From NCBI GenBank assembly GCA_963717155.1, contig OY970326.1:4092001-4156000 (forward strand): DNA of 64,000 nt, in the 5' to 3' direction. The notes below the pieces were generated by a model. The model saw nothing but the letters and a program-made list of their open reading frames with translations. It made no database searches and was not told where the DNA came from. Shown here piece after piece: positions 10,069 to 17,941 of the stretch. Source of the stretch: G963717155 sp963717155 (GTDB lineage Bacteria > Actinomycetota > Thermoleophilia > Gaiellales > JALYLC01). The translations under genes were made by a program, and so were the position numbers. Numbering within the stretch: position 1 is the first letter of the stretch; each line of letters begins with the position of its first letter.

Positions 10069-10745
10069 TCCGCGGCGTGCTCATCGACGCACTCGGGACG
10101 CTCGTTCGGCTGGAGCCGCCCGCCCCCCGGCTGCAGGCGTCGCTGCGCACCCGCCGCGAGCTCGAGGTGTCGCTCGACCGCTGCGAGGCCGGAATGCAGG
10201 CCGAGATGCGGTACTACGCGGCCCATTGCGCACGTGCCCGCGACGCTGCGGCGCTGGCTACGCTCCGCCTCGAGTGCGCCGACGTGCTCGCCGACGTGCT
10301 GGCGGCCGGCCCGAACGGCGCCGAGATCCTGCCGTGCCTGACCGACGCGATCTCGTTCACGGCGTTCCCGGACGCGGCCCCCGCGCTCGCGGCGCTCTCG
10401 ACGCAGGGCCGGCGCCTGGCGGTGGTGTCGAACTGGGACGTGTCGCTGCCGCCCGTGCTCGCCCGGCTCGGCCTCGCGTCGCGTTTCGAGGTGATCGTCC
10501 ACTCGGCGGGAGCCGGCGCGGCCAAGCCCGATCCGCGCCCCTTCGAGATCGCGCTCGAGCTGCTGTCACTCGCACCGGACGAGTGCGTCCACGTCGGGGA
10601 CGATCCCGTGAACGATGGAGAGGGCGCGAGTGCGGCCGGGCTGCGGGCGATCCTCGTCGACCGTGCCGGCGGGGGCGGGCCCGGCAGCCGCGTCCGCTCG
10701 CTGGTCGAGGTGCCGGCGCTGCTCGATCGGCTGGAGGCGGCCTGA
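10065..10745 (+). CDS. HAD-superfamily hydrolase
   Basis: A 226-residue cytoplasmic hydrolase. Motif I is VLIDALGTL with the nucleophile Asp8; the second motif I acid of phosphatases is replaced by Leu, as in many dehalogenase-like subfamily members. Motif II is Ser122 in VVSNWD, motif III Lys154 in AAKPDPRPF, and motif IV HVGDDPVND near 176-184. The alpha-helical cap between about 20 and 100 fits subfamily IA. The GTG start overlaps the lipoprotein stop (GTGA), implying translational coupling. The substrate is not deducible. Reading frame is intact. Confidence 0.82.
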   Translation: MIRGVLIDALGTLVRLEPPAPRLQASLRTRRELEVSLDRCEAGMQAEMRYYAAHCARARDAAALATLRLECADVLADVLAAGPNGAEILPCLTDAISFTAFPDAAPALAALSTQGRRLAVVSNWDVSLPPVLARLGLASRFEVIVHSAGAGAAKPDPRPFEIALELLSLAPDECVHVGDDPVNDGEGASAAGLRAILVDRAGGGGPGSRVRSLVEVPALLDRLEAA

Positions 10746-10783
10746 GCCCCTACCTCGACCTTCCGGCGATCCCGATCAGGCGG

Positions 10784-11434
10784 GTGGTCGTCGCGTTCGC
10801 CGCGTACGTCTTCGTCCTGCTCGTGTCCGGAGGACTGGTCGTCATCCTGAGCGGCCAGGTTCCGGGGAACCGGATCCTGTACGACCCGTGGACGAGCCTT
10901 GCCGGCATCGCCGCGTACGCGGCGCTCGTCGCAGGATCGCTGTGGGCCGCAGAGCCTGCCGGCGGGCGGCTCGCCCTCGGGCTCCGCAGGCCCGACAACG
11001 TCGCCCGTGCGGTGGGGCTCGCGCTCGTCGTGCTGGTGCTCGGCCTCCTGGCGGCGGCCGCGCTCGAGCCGCTCCTGCACGGCGCGCGCAGCCAGGGACT
11101 GACGCCGCGCAAGTTCCCCGGCGGTGCCGAGGCGACGATCGGCCTCGCGGTGACCGCACTCGTCCTCGTCGTGATCGGGCCGTTCGCGGAGGAGCTGTTC
11201 TTCCGTGGGGCGCTCACCGCTGCGCTCGCGCCGAGCGTCGGCAGGTTCACGCCGTTCGCGACCGCCGCGCTCTTCGCCGCGGCGCACCTCGAGCTGCGCG
11301 CGTTCGCGGCGCTGTTCGTGCTGGGAGTTCTGCTCGCATGGCTCTACGCCCGCACCCGCTCGATCCTGCCGGGCGTCGGCGTGCATGCGGCGAACAACCT
11401 ACTTGCGCTGCTCGCCGCGCTGTTCATGAAGTAG
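10784..11434 (+). CDS. CPBP-family intramembrane metalloprotease
   Basis: About 216 residues with six or more hydrophobic segments. The CPBP (CAAX protease and bacteriocin-processing) motifs are all present: EELFFRG (Glu136-Glu137, Arg141), FAAAHLE with His168, and HAANN with His201 and Asn205. These glutamates and histidines bind the metal inside the membrane. The GTG at 10784 is the first standard start in frame; sequence upstream (SPYLDLPAIPIRR) is also open and a CTG at 10742, preceded by GGAGG, could extend the protein by 14 residues over the HAD stop. The role in this organism is unknown; relatives act on small membrane peptides or lipoproteins. Confidence 0.85.
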   Translation: MVVAFAAYVFVLLVSGGLVVILSGQVPGNRILYDPWTSLAGIAAYAALVAGSLWAAEPAGGRLALGLRRPDNVARAVGLALVVLVLGLLAAAALEPLLHGARSQGLTPRKFPGGAEATIGLAVTALVLVVIGPFAEELFFRGALTAALAPSVGRFTPFATAALFAAAHLELRAFAALFVLGVLLAWLYARTRSILPGVGVHAANNLLALLAALFMK

Positions 11435-11491
11435 GAACGCCTCTCGGGCTCCAGGCAGGAGACGTCCGCATCCGGCGCGTACCGTAGTGCC

Positions 11492-12940
11492 GTGACCCGG
11501 ACCAGAATCGCGGCGCTTGCCGTCGCCAGCCTCCTCGCACTCGTCGGCGTGGCCCACGCGGTCTCCAGCCGCCACAGCACCGTAAGCGCGTCGTTCACGA
11601 CGGCGGTCCCGAACGGCAGCACGCCGCTGACGATCGCCGTGGACGCAACGGCCTCATCCGGCGATAGCTTCGCGTGGGACTTCGGCGACGGCCAGACTGC
11701 GACCGGCGTGACCGCGAGCCACACCTACGCCCGGGCCGGCTCGTACACCGTGACCCTGACGGCCACGGAAGCCGGCCAGACCGCCTCGGCGACCAGCCAG
11801 GTGCTGGCGATCGGTCCCGGCGCGCTCACGCTCGCAACACCGTCCAAACCTGCGCCGTTCGGCGGCGCCGCTGCCCTGCACGGCACGCTCAGCCCGGCGG
11901 TGGCGGGCCAGAAGGTGCGCGTCGAGGCCGAGCGGTCGGGTCACTGGGTCGTGCTCGCCGTCGCGACGACGGCCGCGGACGGCGGCTTCAAGACGGTGCT
12001 CAGGGTCCGTCGACCGGATGTCCTGCGCGCCCGCTGGAAGGGCGCGAACGGGCCGTTCCACACGGCTGAGAGCACCCCCGTGCGCCTCGCGGTGCGCCCG
12101 ACGGTGCGCCTCGACGGCGCGGCAGCGACCGTGTACGGAGCAGTGACCGGCGCTGGATCCGTCGCGCCCGCCCGGCCCGGCTCGCACGTCGCCGTCGTGG
12201 TGAGCCAGGGCGCGAAGCAGATCGGACAGCGGACGGCCACGCTGGGCGGCGACAGCCACTTCCACTTCTCGGTTCCGGCACCGGGTCTCGGCGTGTACGA
12301 CGTCCGTGTGACGGTGCCGGCGACGGGCAGCTACGCCGAAGGGGCGACGCGTACACGGGTGCATGCGCGCTTCCCGGAGCTGCGCTACGGCGCATCGGAG
12401 CCCGCCGTCGGCGTCCTGCGCCGTCGACTGCACGCGCTCGGCTATCGCTCGTCGGAGACCGGCAACCAGTTCGGTTCGGACCTCGAGGACGCGGTGCTCG
12501 CGTTCCAGAAGGTGCAGGGGCTCGATCGCACCGGCGGCGCCGGTCCGGCGCTGTGGTCGGCCCTCGACACCCCGAAGCTGCCGCACCTGCGCTACCCGGG
12601 CCAGGGCGACCATCTCGAGGTGGACAAGACGAAGCAGGTCCTGCTCGTCGCACACGCGGGCAAGGTGGTCTGGATCTCGCCGGTGTCCACCGGAGGCTTC
12701 GGGCGCTACACACCCGAAGGGACCTTCCAGGTGCTGCGCAAGGTCCCGGGGTTCGATCCCTCGCCGCTCGGGACGCTCTGGGATCCGTTGTACTTCACGG
12801 GCGGCTACGCCGTCCACGGGAATCCCTCCGTGCCGCCGTATCCGGCGAGCCACGGGTGCGTGCGCGTTCCCATGTGGGTGGGATCGCTGCTGTACGCGAG
12901 CGTGCCGATCGGGGAACCGGTCGACGTCTACAGCAGCTGA
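11492..12940 (+). CDS. Secreted L,D-transpeptidase with PKD and peptidoglycan-binding domains
   Basis: A 482-residue exported protein starting at GTG. A signal peptide (about 1-23, ending VGVAHA) is followed by a PKD-type domain (FAWDFGDG, SHTYARAGSYTVTLT), beta-rich repeats, a peptidoglycan-binding domain 1 (GVLRRRLHALGYR, LEDAVLAFQKVQGL) at about 310-350, and a C-terminal YkuD domain. The active site is complete: His442 in YAVHGN and SHGCVRVP with Ser453, His454, catalytic Cys456 and Arg458. L,D-transpeptidases make 3-3 cross-links or attach proteins to the wall. It stands alone, intact, between CPBP and the chorismate mutase-like gene. Confidence 0.9.
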   Translation: MTRTRIAALAVASLLALVGVAHAVSSRHSTVSASFTTAVPNGSTPLTIAVDATASSGDSFAWDFGDGQTATGVTASHTYARAGSYTVTLTATEAGQTASATSQVLAIGPGALTLATPSKPAPFGGAAALHGTLSPAVAGQKVRVEAERSGHWVVLAVATTAADGGFKTVLRVRRPDVLRARWKGANGPFHTAESTPVRLAVRPTVRLDGAAATVYGAVTGAGSVAPARPGSHVAVVVSQGAKQIGQRTATLGGDSHFHFSVPAPGLGVYDVRVTVPATGSYAEGATRTRVHARFPELRYGASEPAVGVLRRRLHALGYRSSETGNQFGSDLEDAVLAFQKVQGLDRTGGAGPALWSALDTPKLPHLRYPGQGDHLEVDKTKQVLLVAHAGKVVWISPVSTGGFGRYTPEGTFQVLRKVPGFDPSPLGTLWDPLYFTGGYAVHGNPSVPPYPASHGCVRVPMWVGSLLYASVPIGEPVDVYSS

Positions 12941-12966
12941 ACGGGCGACCCGCTACCCTCCGGCGC

Positions 12967-13266
12967 GTGCCTGACGCCAGCTCCGATCCGGTCGTCCAGC
13001 AGTTCCGCGAGCAGATCTCCGATCTCGACCTCGCGATCCTGGACGCGCTCAACAAGCGACTCGCCCTCGTGCAGAAGCTGCACGCCTACAAGCTCGCGCA
13101 CGACTACGACGTGCACGACGCGACGCGCGAGGACTGGGTCCTGGCGTACATCGCGCGGGCCAACCGGGGGCCGCTCGACAGCACCGCGCTTCGCGAGTTC
13201 TGGCCGCGCCTGATCGAGCTCACCACCGCCGAGGCCGCGCGGCTGAACGCCGCCGCGGGCTCGTAG
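12967..13266 (+). CDS. Chorismate mutase type II-like protein
   Basis: A 99-residue helical protein matching the AroQ/CM_2 fold: FREQISDLDLAILDALNKR, then KLHAYK, then DVHDATRED. These supply the substrate-binding Arg, Lys, Asp and Arg positions of chorismate mutase, which converts chorismate to prephenate. It is a stand-alone domain in the cytoplasm with no shikimate-pathway neighbour, so it could be the biosynthetic enzyme or a paralogue. The GTG start at 12967 follows the transpeptidase stop by 26 bp. It converges on the DUF151 gene, whose stop is 9 bp away. Reading frame is intact. Confidence 0.75.
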   Translation: MPDASSDPVVQQFREQISDLDLAILDALNKRLALVQKLHAYKLAHDYDVHDATREDWVLAYIARANRGPLDSTALREFWPRLIELTTAEAARLNAAAGS

Positions 13267-13275
13267 CCCAGAGCC

Positions 13276-13779
13276 TCAGCCCTCGCCGCCCTCGCCGGTG
13301 CGGAAGTCCTCGGGGCGTACCTGCTCGAGGAACTCGCGGAACTCGTCGACGACCGACTCCTCGCTCTCGGGAGGGTCGCCCTCGAACTCGATCGACGACT
13401 CGGCGATGACGTCGTCAGCCGCGTAGATCGGGGCGTTGACCCGCACGGCGAGCGCGATCGCATCGCTCGGCCGCGAGTCGATCTCGTGCTCGTCCCCGTT
13501 CGCCTGCAGCACGATCTGTGCGTAGAACGTGTTGTCCCGGAGCTCCGTCACGGCGATTCGCACGATCGTGCCGCCGAGCTCGTCGACCACGTTCCGCAGC
13601 AGGTCGTGCGTCATCGGGCGAGGGGTCTCGGTTCCCTGGAGGCGCGCCATGATGGCCGACGCCTCGGAGGCACCGATCCAGATCGGCAGGAAGCGCTTGC
13701 CGTCGGCTGTCTTGAGAAGCACGATCGGCTGCTTCCCGACCATGTCGAACGACACGCCGTAGATCTTCATCTCCTGCAC
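13276..13779 (-). CDS. Bifunctional nuclease family protein (DUF151)
   Basis: A 167-residue protein of the BFN/DUF151 family: MKIYGVSFDMVGKQPIVLLK, then RFLPIWIGASEASAI, then DSRPSDAIALAVR. Plant and actinobacterial members have been reported to cut RNA and DNA; the physiological role is uncertain. The acidic C-terminus (EGDPPESEESVVDEF) is a family feature. The GTG at 13779 is chosen because GGAGG lies 6 nt before it; an ATG three codons downstream is the alternative. It lies just downstream of, and codirectional with, tRNA-Ile. Confidence 0.8.
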   Translation of the reverse strand: MQEMKIYGVSFDMVGKQPIVLLKTADGKRFLPIWIGASEASAIMARLQGTETPRPMTHDLLRNVVDELGGTIVRIAVTELRDNTFYAQIVLQANGDEHEIDSRPSDAIALAVRVNAPIYAADDVIAESSIEFEGDPPESEESVVDEFREFLEQVRPEDFRTGEGGEG

Positions 13780-13835
13780 AGCGAGCCTCCGGGACGACAA
13801 CCGGGAAGGCCGCCACTGTACGCGAACCCGGGGAA

Positions 13836-13909
13836 TGGGCGATCGTGGATTCGAACCACGGACCTCCTCCTTATCAGAGAGGCGCTCTAACCGACTGAGC
13901 TAATCGCCC
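13836..13909 (-). tRNA. tRNA-Ile (anticodon GAU)
   Basis: A complete 74-nt cloverleaf on the minus strand. The 7-bp acceptor stem pairs GGGCGAT with ATCGCCC, the D arm contains AGCTCAGTCGGTTAGAGC, the anticodon loop is CTGATAA with anticodon GAT, and the T arm has GGTTCGAATCC. The discriminator base is A and CCA is not encoded. Its first ten nucleotides overlap the last codons and stop of parB. Confidence 0.97.
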
Positions 13910-14805
13910 GGGCGAGCTCTGAGCATACCAGCGGCCCCGAGCGCATCGCGGAGCCCCGCAAGCTCGCTCGCATCCCGGATGCGCAGCTCGAGCCGGACGC
14001 TCTCGCCCTCCGTTGCGACCCGCGCCGGAAGGCCGAGCGCCGCGAAGGCCGCGTCGACCAGATCGTCCGCGGCGGCGGCGTCGAGCCACGTCGGACTGCC
14101 GGCGCGGCGGCGTTTCGAGGTCGGCTCTCGACGACCGGCGGCGGCGCGGGCAGCGGTCTCGAGCGCACGCACCGACCACGACCGGCGGACGGCCTCGGCC
14201 GCGAGCTTGCGTCGCATCTCGTGGTCGGGCGCGAGCAGGAGCGCACGGCCGTGGCCTTCGCTCAGCTCGCGCCGCTCGAGCATCGAGATCACCTCGTCGG
14301 GCAGGTCGAGCAACCGCAGCGCGTTGGTCACCGAGACACGGCTGCGGCCGACCGCCTCGGCGACATTTGCCTGCGTGAGGCCCATCTCGTCGCACAGACG
14401 CGCGTATGCCCGGGCCTCCTCGATCGGGTCGAGGTCGGTGCGCACCACGTTCTCGACGAGCGCGAGCGCGAGCGCTTCGCGGTCGCTCGCATCGCGCACG
14501 ATCGCGGGGACGGCGGTGAGGCCGGCCGCCCTCGCGGCCCGCCAGCGCCGCTCGCCGGCGATGAGCTCGAAGCCGCGCCCATCCTGGGCCGGCCGTGCGA
14601 GCACGGGCTGCAGGACGCCATCGCGTGTGATCGATGCGACGAGCTCGGCGAGCTCGGCGTCGTCGAAGTGGGCGCGCGGCTGGCGCGCGTTCGGGCGAAG
14701 CTCGTCGAGCGGGATCTCCAGGAGCCGCTCACCAGCGCCCGCCGGACCGTCGCCGAGCAGTGCCGACAGGCCGAGGCCGAGGCCGCGAGGCCAGGGCTCA
14801 GCCAC
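13900..14805 (-). CDS. parB: Chromosome-partitioning protein ParB
   Basis: A 301-residue CTPase and DNA clamp that loads at parS and spreads. The N-terminus has the GLGLGLSALLG motif that touches ParA. The ParB/Sulfiredoxin domain shows IPLDELRPNARQPR and the CTP-binding ELIAGERRWRAA; the helix-turn-helix includes GLTQANVAEAVGRSRVSVTNALRLL. The C-terminal dimerisation region is basic. The GTG at 14805 overlaps parA by 8 bp and gives the usual start just before the RGLGLGL motif. Unusually, the TAG stop is formed by bases of the tRNA-Ile 5' end. A parS match lies at 16271. Reading frame is intact. Confidence 0.95.
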   Translation of the reverse strand: MAEPWPRGLGLGLSALLGDGPAGAGERLLEIPLDELRPNARQPRAHFDDAELAELVASITRDGVLQPVLARPAQDGRGFELIAGERRWRAARAAGLTAVPAIVRDASDREALALALVENVVRTDLDPIEEARAYARLCDEMGLTQANVAEAVGRSRVSVTNALRLLDLPDEVISMLERRELSEGHGRALLLAPDHEMRRKLAAEAVRRSWSVRALETAARAAAGRREPTSKRRRAGSPTWLDAAAADDLVDAAFAALGLPARVATEGESVRLELRIRDASELAGLRDALGAAGMLRARPGD

Positions 14806-15556
14806 GCGCGACGACCTCGAGCGCGAGCCGGTAGTACGCATCGGCACCAGCAGAGGACGGGGCGTAGCTCGTGATCGGGACGCCATGGCTCGGCGCCTCC
14901 GCAAGGCGGATGGCCCGGGGCACGACGCTCTCGAACACCTTTCGCCCGAAGTGCTCGCGCACCTCGCGCGCGACATCCGTCGCGAGTCGCGTGCGACCGT
15001 CGTACATGGTCAGCAGAAGGCCGGTGAGGGCGAGCGACGGGTTCAGTCCGGCGCGGATGCGCTCGACGCTCTCCAGCAGCTGGGCGAGACCCTCGAGGGC
15101 GTAGTACTCGCACTGCACGGGCACGATCAGCCGGTTTGCCGCTGCGAGCGCGTTGACCGTCAGCATCCCGAGCGACGGCGGGCAGTCGAGGATCACGTAG
15201 GGGTAGGCATCGCCGGCCGAGGCGAGCGCGCGACCGATCACGGCGTCGCGGTCGGCCCGGCCGGGAAGCTCGACGGCGGCGGCCGCGAGATCGGGATGGG
15301 CAGGCGCGAGATCGAGGTTCGGCACCGACGTCTGCACGATGATGTCAGCGAGCGTGGCGCCGTGCAGGAGGTCGTACGTCGAGCGAGCCGCGGTACCCGG
15401 ACGGACGCCGAGCCCGCTCGACGCGTTCGCCTGGGGGTCGAGGTCGACGAGCAGGACGCGCGCGCCGGCCTCCGCCAGGCACGCGGCGACGTTGATCGCG
15501 GTGGTCGTCTTGCCGACCCCGCCCTTCTGATTGGCGAGCGCGTAGATACGGGGCAC
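14798..15556 (-). CDS. parA: Chromosome-partitioning ATPase ParA
   Basis: A 252-residue deviant Walker ATPase. The P-loop NQKGGVGKTTTAINVA contains both lysines of the ParA/MinD type (Lys11 and Lys16). Walker A' is LLVDLDPQANASSGLG and the B motif is YVILDCPPSLGMLTVNAL. It forms DNA-bound gradients that move ParB-parS complexes. The GTG at 15556 gives the typical start directly before IYALANQKGG. It lies 37 bp after rsmG and overlaps parB, so parA-parB is an operon within the rpmH-to-parB run. Reading frame is intact. Confidence 0.96.
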   Translation of the reverse strand: MPRIYALANQKGGVGKTTTAINVAACLAEAGARVLLVDLDPQANASSGLGVRPGTAARSTYDLLHGATLADIIVQTSVPNLDLAPAHPDLAAAAVELPGRADRDAVIGRALASAGDAYPYVILDCPPSLGMLTVNALAAANRLIVPVQCEYYALEGLAQLLESVERIRAGLNPSLALTGLLLTMYDGRTRLATDVAREVREHFGRKVFESVVPRAIRLAEAPSHGVPITSYAPSSAGADAYYRLALEVVARG

Positions 15557-15593
15557 TCCACGATCGTAGCGATCCGACCGGCGGCCCCCCGGG

Positions 15594-16268
15594 TCAGCGC
15601 AGCGGGCGGTGTGCGGCCACGCCCGGCCGGCGCGGAAACCGCCGCGGCGTGGCGGCGACCTTGTCGAGCACGAGGAGGCCCGGCGTACCCGATGGGCGTA
15701 CCCGGCCGGCAACCTCGTCCGCGGCGTGCGATACGTCCTCCGGGGTCGCCGATTGCCCCAGCCAGAGGATCACGCGCCCGCCCGGCGCGACGAGCGGGAG
15801 ACATAGCTCCGCAGCGGCCGGAGGCGCCGCGAGCGCACGTGCACACGCACACGCACAGGCGTCGCGGAGGGGCCCACCGACCCGCGCGAGGTCCTCCGAT
15901 CGTGCCGCGTGGACCGTCACGTCGATTCCCATCCGCGTCGCCGTCTCACGGAGGAACCCCGCCTTCCGCGCCGTGGCCTCCACGAGGTGCAGCGGCCGCT
16001 CGGGTCGGACGGCGCCGAGGACGAGCCCAGGGATACCCCCGCCACTGCCCACGTCGACCATCGGGCCGGCCGGGCACTCGTCGAGCTCCTCGACCGCACG
16101 CAGCGCGTCCAGCACGTGCCGATCCCAGGCCAGCTCCGGCTCGCGGATCGCCGTGACCCCGACGGGCGTCGTGCACAGCTCCCGTACGAGGACCTCGAGC
16201 GCGCTCGCCGCCTCGGCCGCCCGGGAGCCCGCAACCTCAGCCAGGCGCGTCGCGACGCGCTGATCCAC
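15594..16268 (-). CDS. rsmG: 16S rRNA (guanine-N7)-methyltransferase RsmG
   Basis: A 224-residue SAM-dependent enzyme (GidB) that methylates G527 of 16S rRNA. The SAM loop is VDVGSGGGIPGLVL at about 72-85, followed by LHLVEATARKAGFLRETA and the ELAWDRHVLDAL motif near the N-terminus. The GTG start sits only 2 bp from the parS palindrome, so its leader is the parS site itself and no separate ribosome-binding site is seen. In this family, loss of function gives low-level streptomycin resistance in other bacteria. Position between jag and parA is the conserved bacterial arrangement. Confidence 0.95.
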   Translation of the reverse strand: MDQRVATRLAEVAGSRAAEAASALEVLVRELCTTPVGVTAIREPELAWDRHVLDALRAVEELDECPAGPMVDVGSGGGIPGLVLGAVRPERPLHLVEATARKAGFLRETATRMGIDVTVHAARSEDLARVGGPLRDACACACARALAAPPAAAELCLPLVAPGGRVILWLGQSATPEDVSHAADEVAGRVRPSGTPGLLVLDKVAATPRRFPRRPGVAAHRPLR

Positions 16269-16270
16269 GA

Positions 16271-16286
16271 TGTTTCACGTGGAACA
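16271..16286. promoter_or_regulatory. parS centromere site
   Basis: The 16-bp sequence TGTTTCACGTGGAACA differs from the canonical parS TGTTTCACGTGAAACA at one position. It lies in the 38-bp gap between jag and rsmG, 1.5 kb from the start of parB and 2.7 kb from dnaA, where origin-proximal parS sites usually lie. I saw no second copy in the window. Confidence 0.9.
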
Positions 16287-16306
16287 TCGGACGGACACGA
16301 GACGCC

Positions 16307-17032
16307 TCAGGCAGCGGGATCGGCGGGGCCGGTGCCCCGCGGCCAGACCACGACGAACCGCTCGGGCTCGCGCCCGTCGCTCGACGTCGTCACGTCCTCA
16401 CGCTCGGCGAGCGCGAGGTGCACCACCTTGCGCTCGGCCGCCGACATCGGGTCGAGCTCCATCGGCGCGTTCTCGCGCACCGCATCCTCGGCCGCGTGCA
16501 GCGCCAGCTCGCGTAGACGTCGTTCGCGGCGGGCGCGGTAGCCCTGCGCGTCGACCGCGAGCGGGCGCCGATCGGCCCCGGGCGGAAACGCAACGGCGGC
16601 GGCAAGGTGCTCGATCGCGTCGATCGTCGCCCCGTGGCGCCCGATCACGGGTCCCGGATCGCCACCGGCGACGTCCAGCACGATCCCCCGCTCGAGATCG
16701 TCGGTCGCGCTGACGCGATAGCCCGGCCCCAGCGCGCGGGCGATGTGCTCGACGACCCGTAGGGCTGCGCTCGCGGGCTCGCTCAGCGACACCGGGGTCG
16801 GCTCGGGCTCGCTGGCCGACGGGCTCGTGCTGCTCAGCCGGGCAAGCACGCGGGCCGGTTCACGACCGACGCCGAGCAGGCCGCGCTCACCCTCGGAGAC
16901 GACGACGATCTCGACGACCGCGGGGTCGACCGTTCCGACCTGGCGCTCGAGCTCGCGTAGTGCGGCCCAGCGTGCCTCGCCAACGGTGTCGCCGGTCCCC
17001 TCGACAGTGAGAGGGTCGCCGACCTCGCTCAT
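16307..17032 (-). CDS. jag: Jag/KhpB RNA-binding protein (Jag-N, KH, R3H)
   Basis: A 241-residue cytoplasmic RNA-binding protein. The Jag_N domain (1-50) shows EGTGDTVGEARWAALREL and GERGLLGVG. A Ser/Pro-rich linker leads to a KH domain with the GxxG-type loop VIGRHGATIDAIEHL near 130-145, then the R3H motif PMSAAERKVVHLALAERED. KhpB/Jag proteins bind mRNA and affect cell elongation and division in Gram-positive bacteria. The start overlaps the yidC stop (ATGA), so it is translationally coupled to the membrane insertase. Reading frame is intact. Confidence 0.93.
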   Translation of the reverse strand: MSEVGDPLTVEGTGDTVGEARWAALRELERQVGTVDPAVVEIVVVSEGERGLLGVGREPARVLARLSSTSPSASEPEPTPVSLSEPASAALRVVEHIARALGPGYRVSATDDLERGIVLDVAGGDPGPVIGRHGATIDAIEHLAAAVAFPPGADRRPLAVDAQGYRARRERRLRELALHAAEDAVRENAPMELDPMSAAERKVVHLALAEREDVTTSSDGREPERFVVVWPRGTGPADPAA

Positions 17033-17941
17033 GACTTACCGCGCGTCGGCGAGGGCCGGCGCGGCTTCGTGCTGCGGCCGTTCGAGTTGCCGCCCCCGCC
17101 CTTCGGCGTGCCGCCGCCCTTCGTGGAGCCGCCACCACCCTTCGTGGAGCCGCCACCACCCTTCGGCGCCCCGCCGCCGCCCTTGGACGTGCCACCACCG
17201 CCCTTCGGAGAGCCGCCCTTCTGCACCTTTGACGACGGTGGCAGCGTGGGTACCGGCATCAGCTTACGCAGGACGGTCTGCTGTCCGACGGTCCACAGGT
17301 TCGTGGTGATCCAGTACAGCATCAATCCGACCGGGAACCGGATCACGAAGATCACGAAGAGGAACGGCAGCGCCAGGAACATGTAGCGCTGGCGCGGATC
17401 CATCGTGTTCGGCATCAGGAGCGTCGATGCGGCCTGGCTCGCGACGTACAGCACGATGAGGACGATCCCGGCGAACCCGACCTTGTCGGTCGGAAGCGTG
17501 ATGTTCGGGATGAAGCCGCCGAGGAACGCGAAGTCGCCGCGGTCGATCGCTGCCTGACCACCCGGCGGGTGCTTCGAGAACGAGCGCAGCACCAGGTACA
17601 GCGCGAAGAAGACCGGCATCTGGAAGACCAGAGGGAGGCAGGCGCCGAACGGGTTGACCGAGTGCTCCTGGTAGAGCTTCATCTGCTCTTCCTGCAGCTT
17701 CTTGCGGTCGCCCTTGTGCTTGACCTGCAGCTGCCTTGATCTTCGGCGCGATCGCCTGCATCTGCTGCGACGACTTCATCTGCTTGACGAACAGCGGCAC
17801 GAGCGCCAGGCGCACGAGGATCGTCAGCACGATGATCGACCAGGCCCACGGAAGGCCGGTCGTGTCGTGGATCTCCGTCAGGATCCACGTGAAGGCGTCC
17901 TCGAGCGAGCTGAAGAGCGGGATCCGCCCGAACGGGATCAT
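17029..17941 (-). CDS. yidC: Membrane protein insertase YidC with Gly/Lys repeat tail
   Basis: About 303 residues after repair, the short Gram-positive type. Five hydrophobic segments are visible; the first conserved helix has the Arg of the hydrophilic groove in IIVLTILVRLALVPLF. Later segments include FQMPVFFALYLVL and IRFPVGLMLYWITTNLW. One surplus base near 17740 breaks the cytoplasmic loop between KIK and QLQVKHKGDRKK. After the last helix comes an about 45-residue tail made of units such as PKGGGG, TSKGGGG and STKGGGG, then a basic end. YidC inserts membrane proteins alone or with SecYEG. It overlaps yidD and jag by 4 bp each. Confidence 0.92.
17120..17161 (-). repeat. 21-bp tandem repeat encoding the YidC tail
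   Basis: Two perfect 21-bp copies (17120-17140 and 17141-17161), each coding for the seven residues KGGGGST within the yidC tail. Degenerate versions of the same unit extend on both sides, roughly from 17085 to 17225. In-frame units of 7 residues mean copy number can change without disrupting the gene. Confidence 0.85.

Noticed and set aside
9234..10745. Apparent fusion of a binding lipoprotein with a HAD hydrolase (503 residues)
   Set aside because: A +1 shift near 9842 makes the lipoprotein read into the HAD frame. The native lipoprotein frame ends at 10068 and the HAD gene has its own GTG at 10065.
17085..17225. Possible CRISPR-like short repeats
   Set aside because: The repeats are contiguous in-frame codon repeats with no spacers and no cas genes nearby.
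17069..17386. Plus-strand proline-rich protein (PPPPFVEPPPPF repeats)
   Set aside because: It is the antisense of the YidC glycine/lysine tail; yidC is clearly the coding strand.
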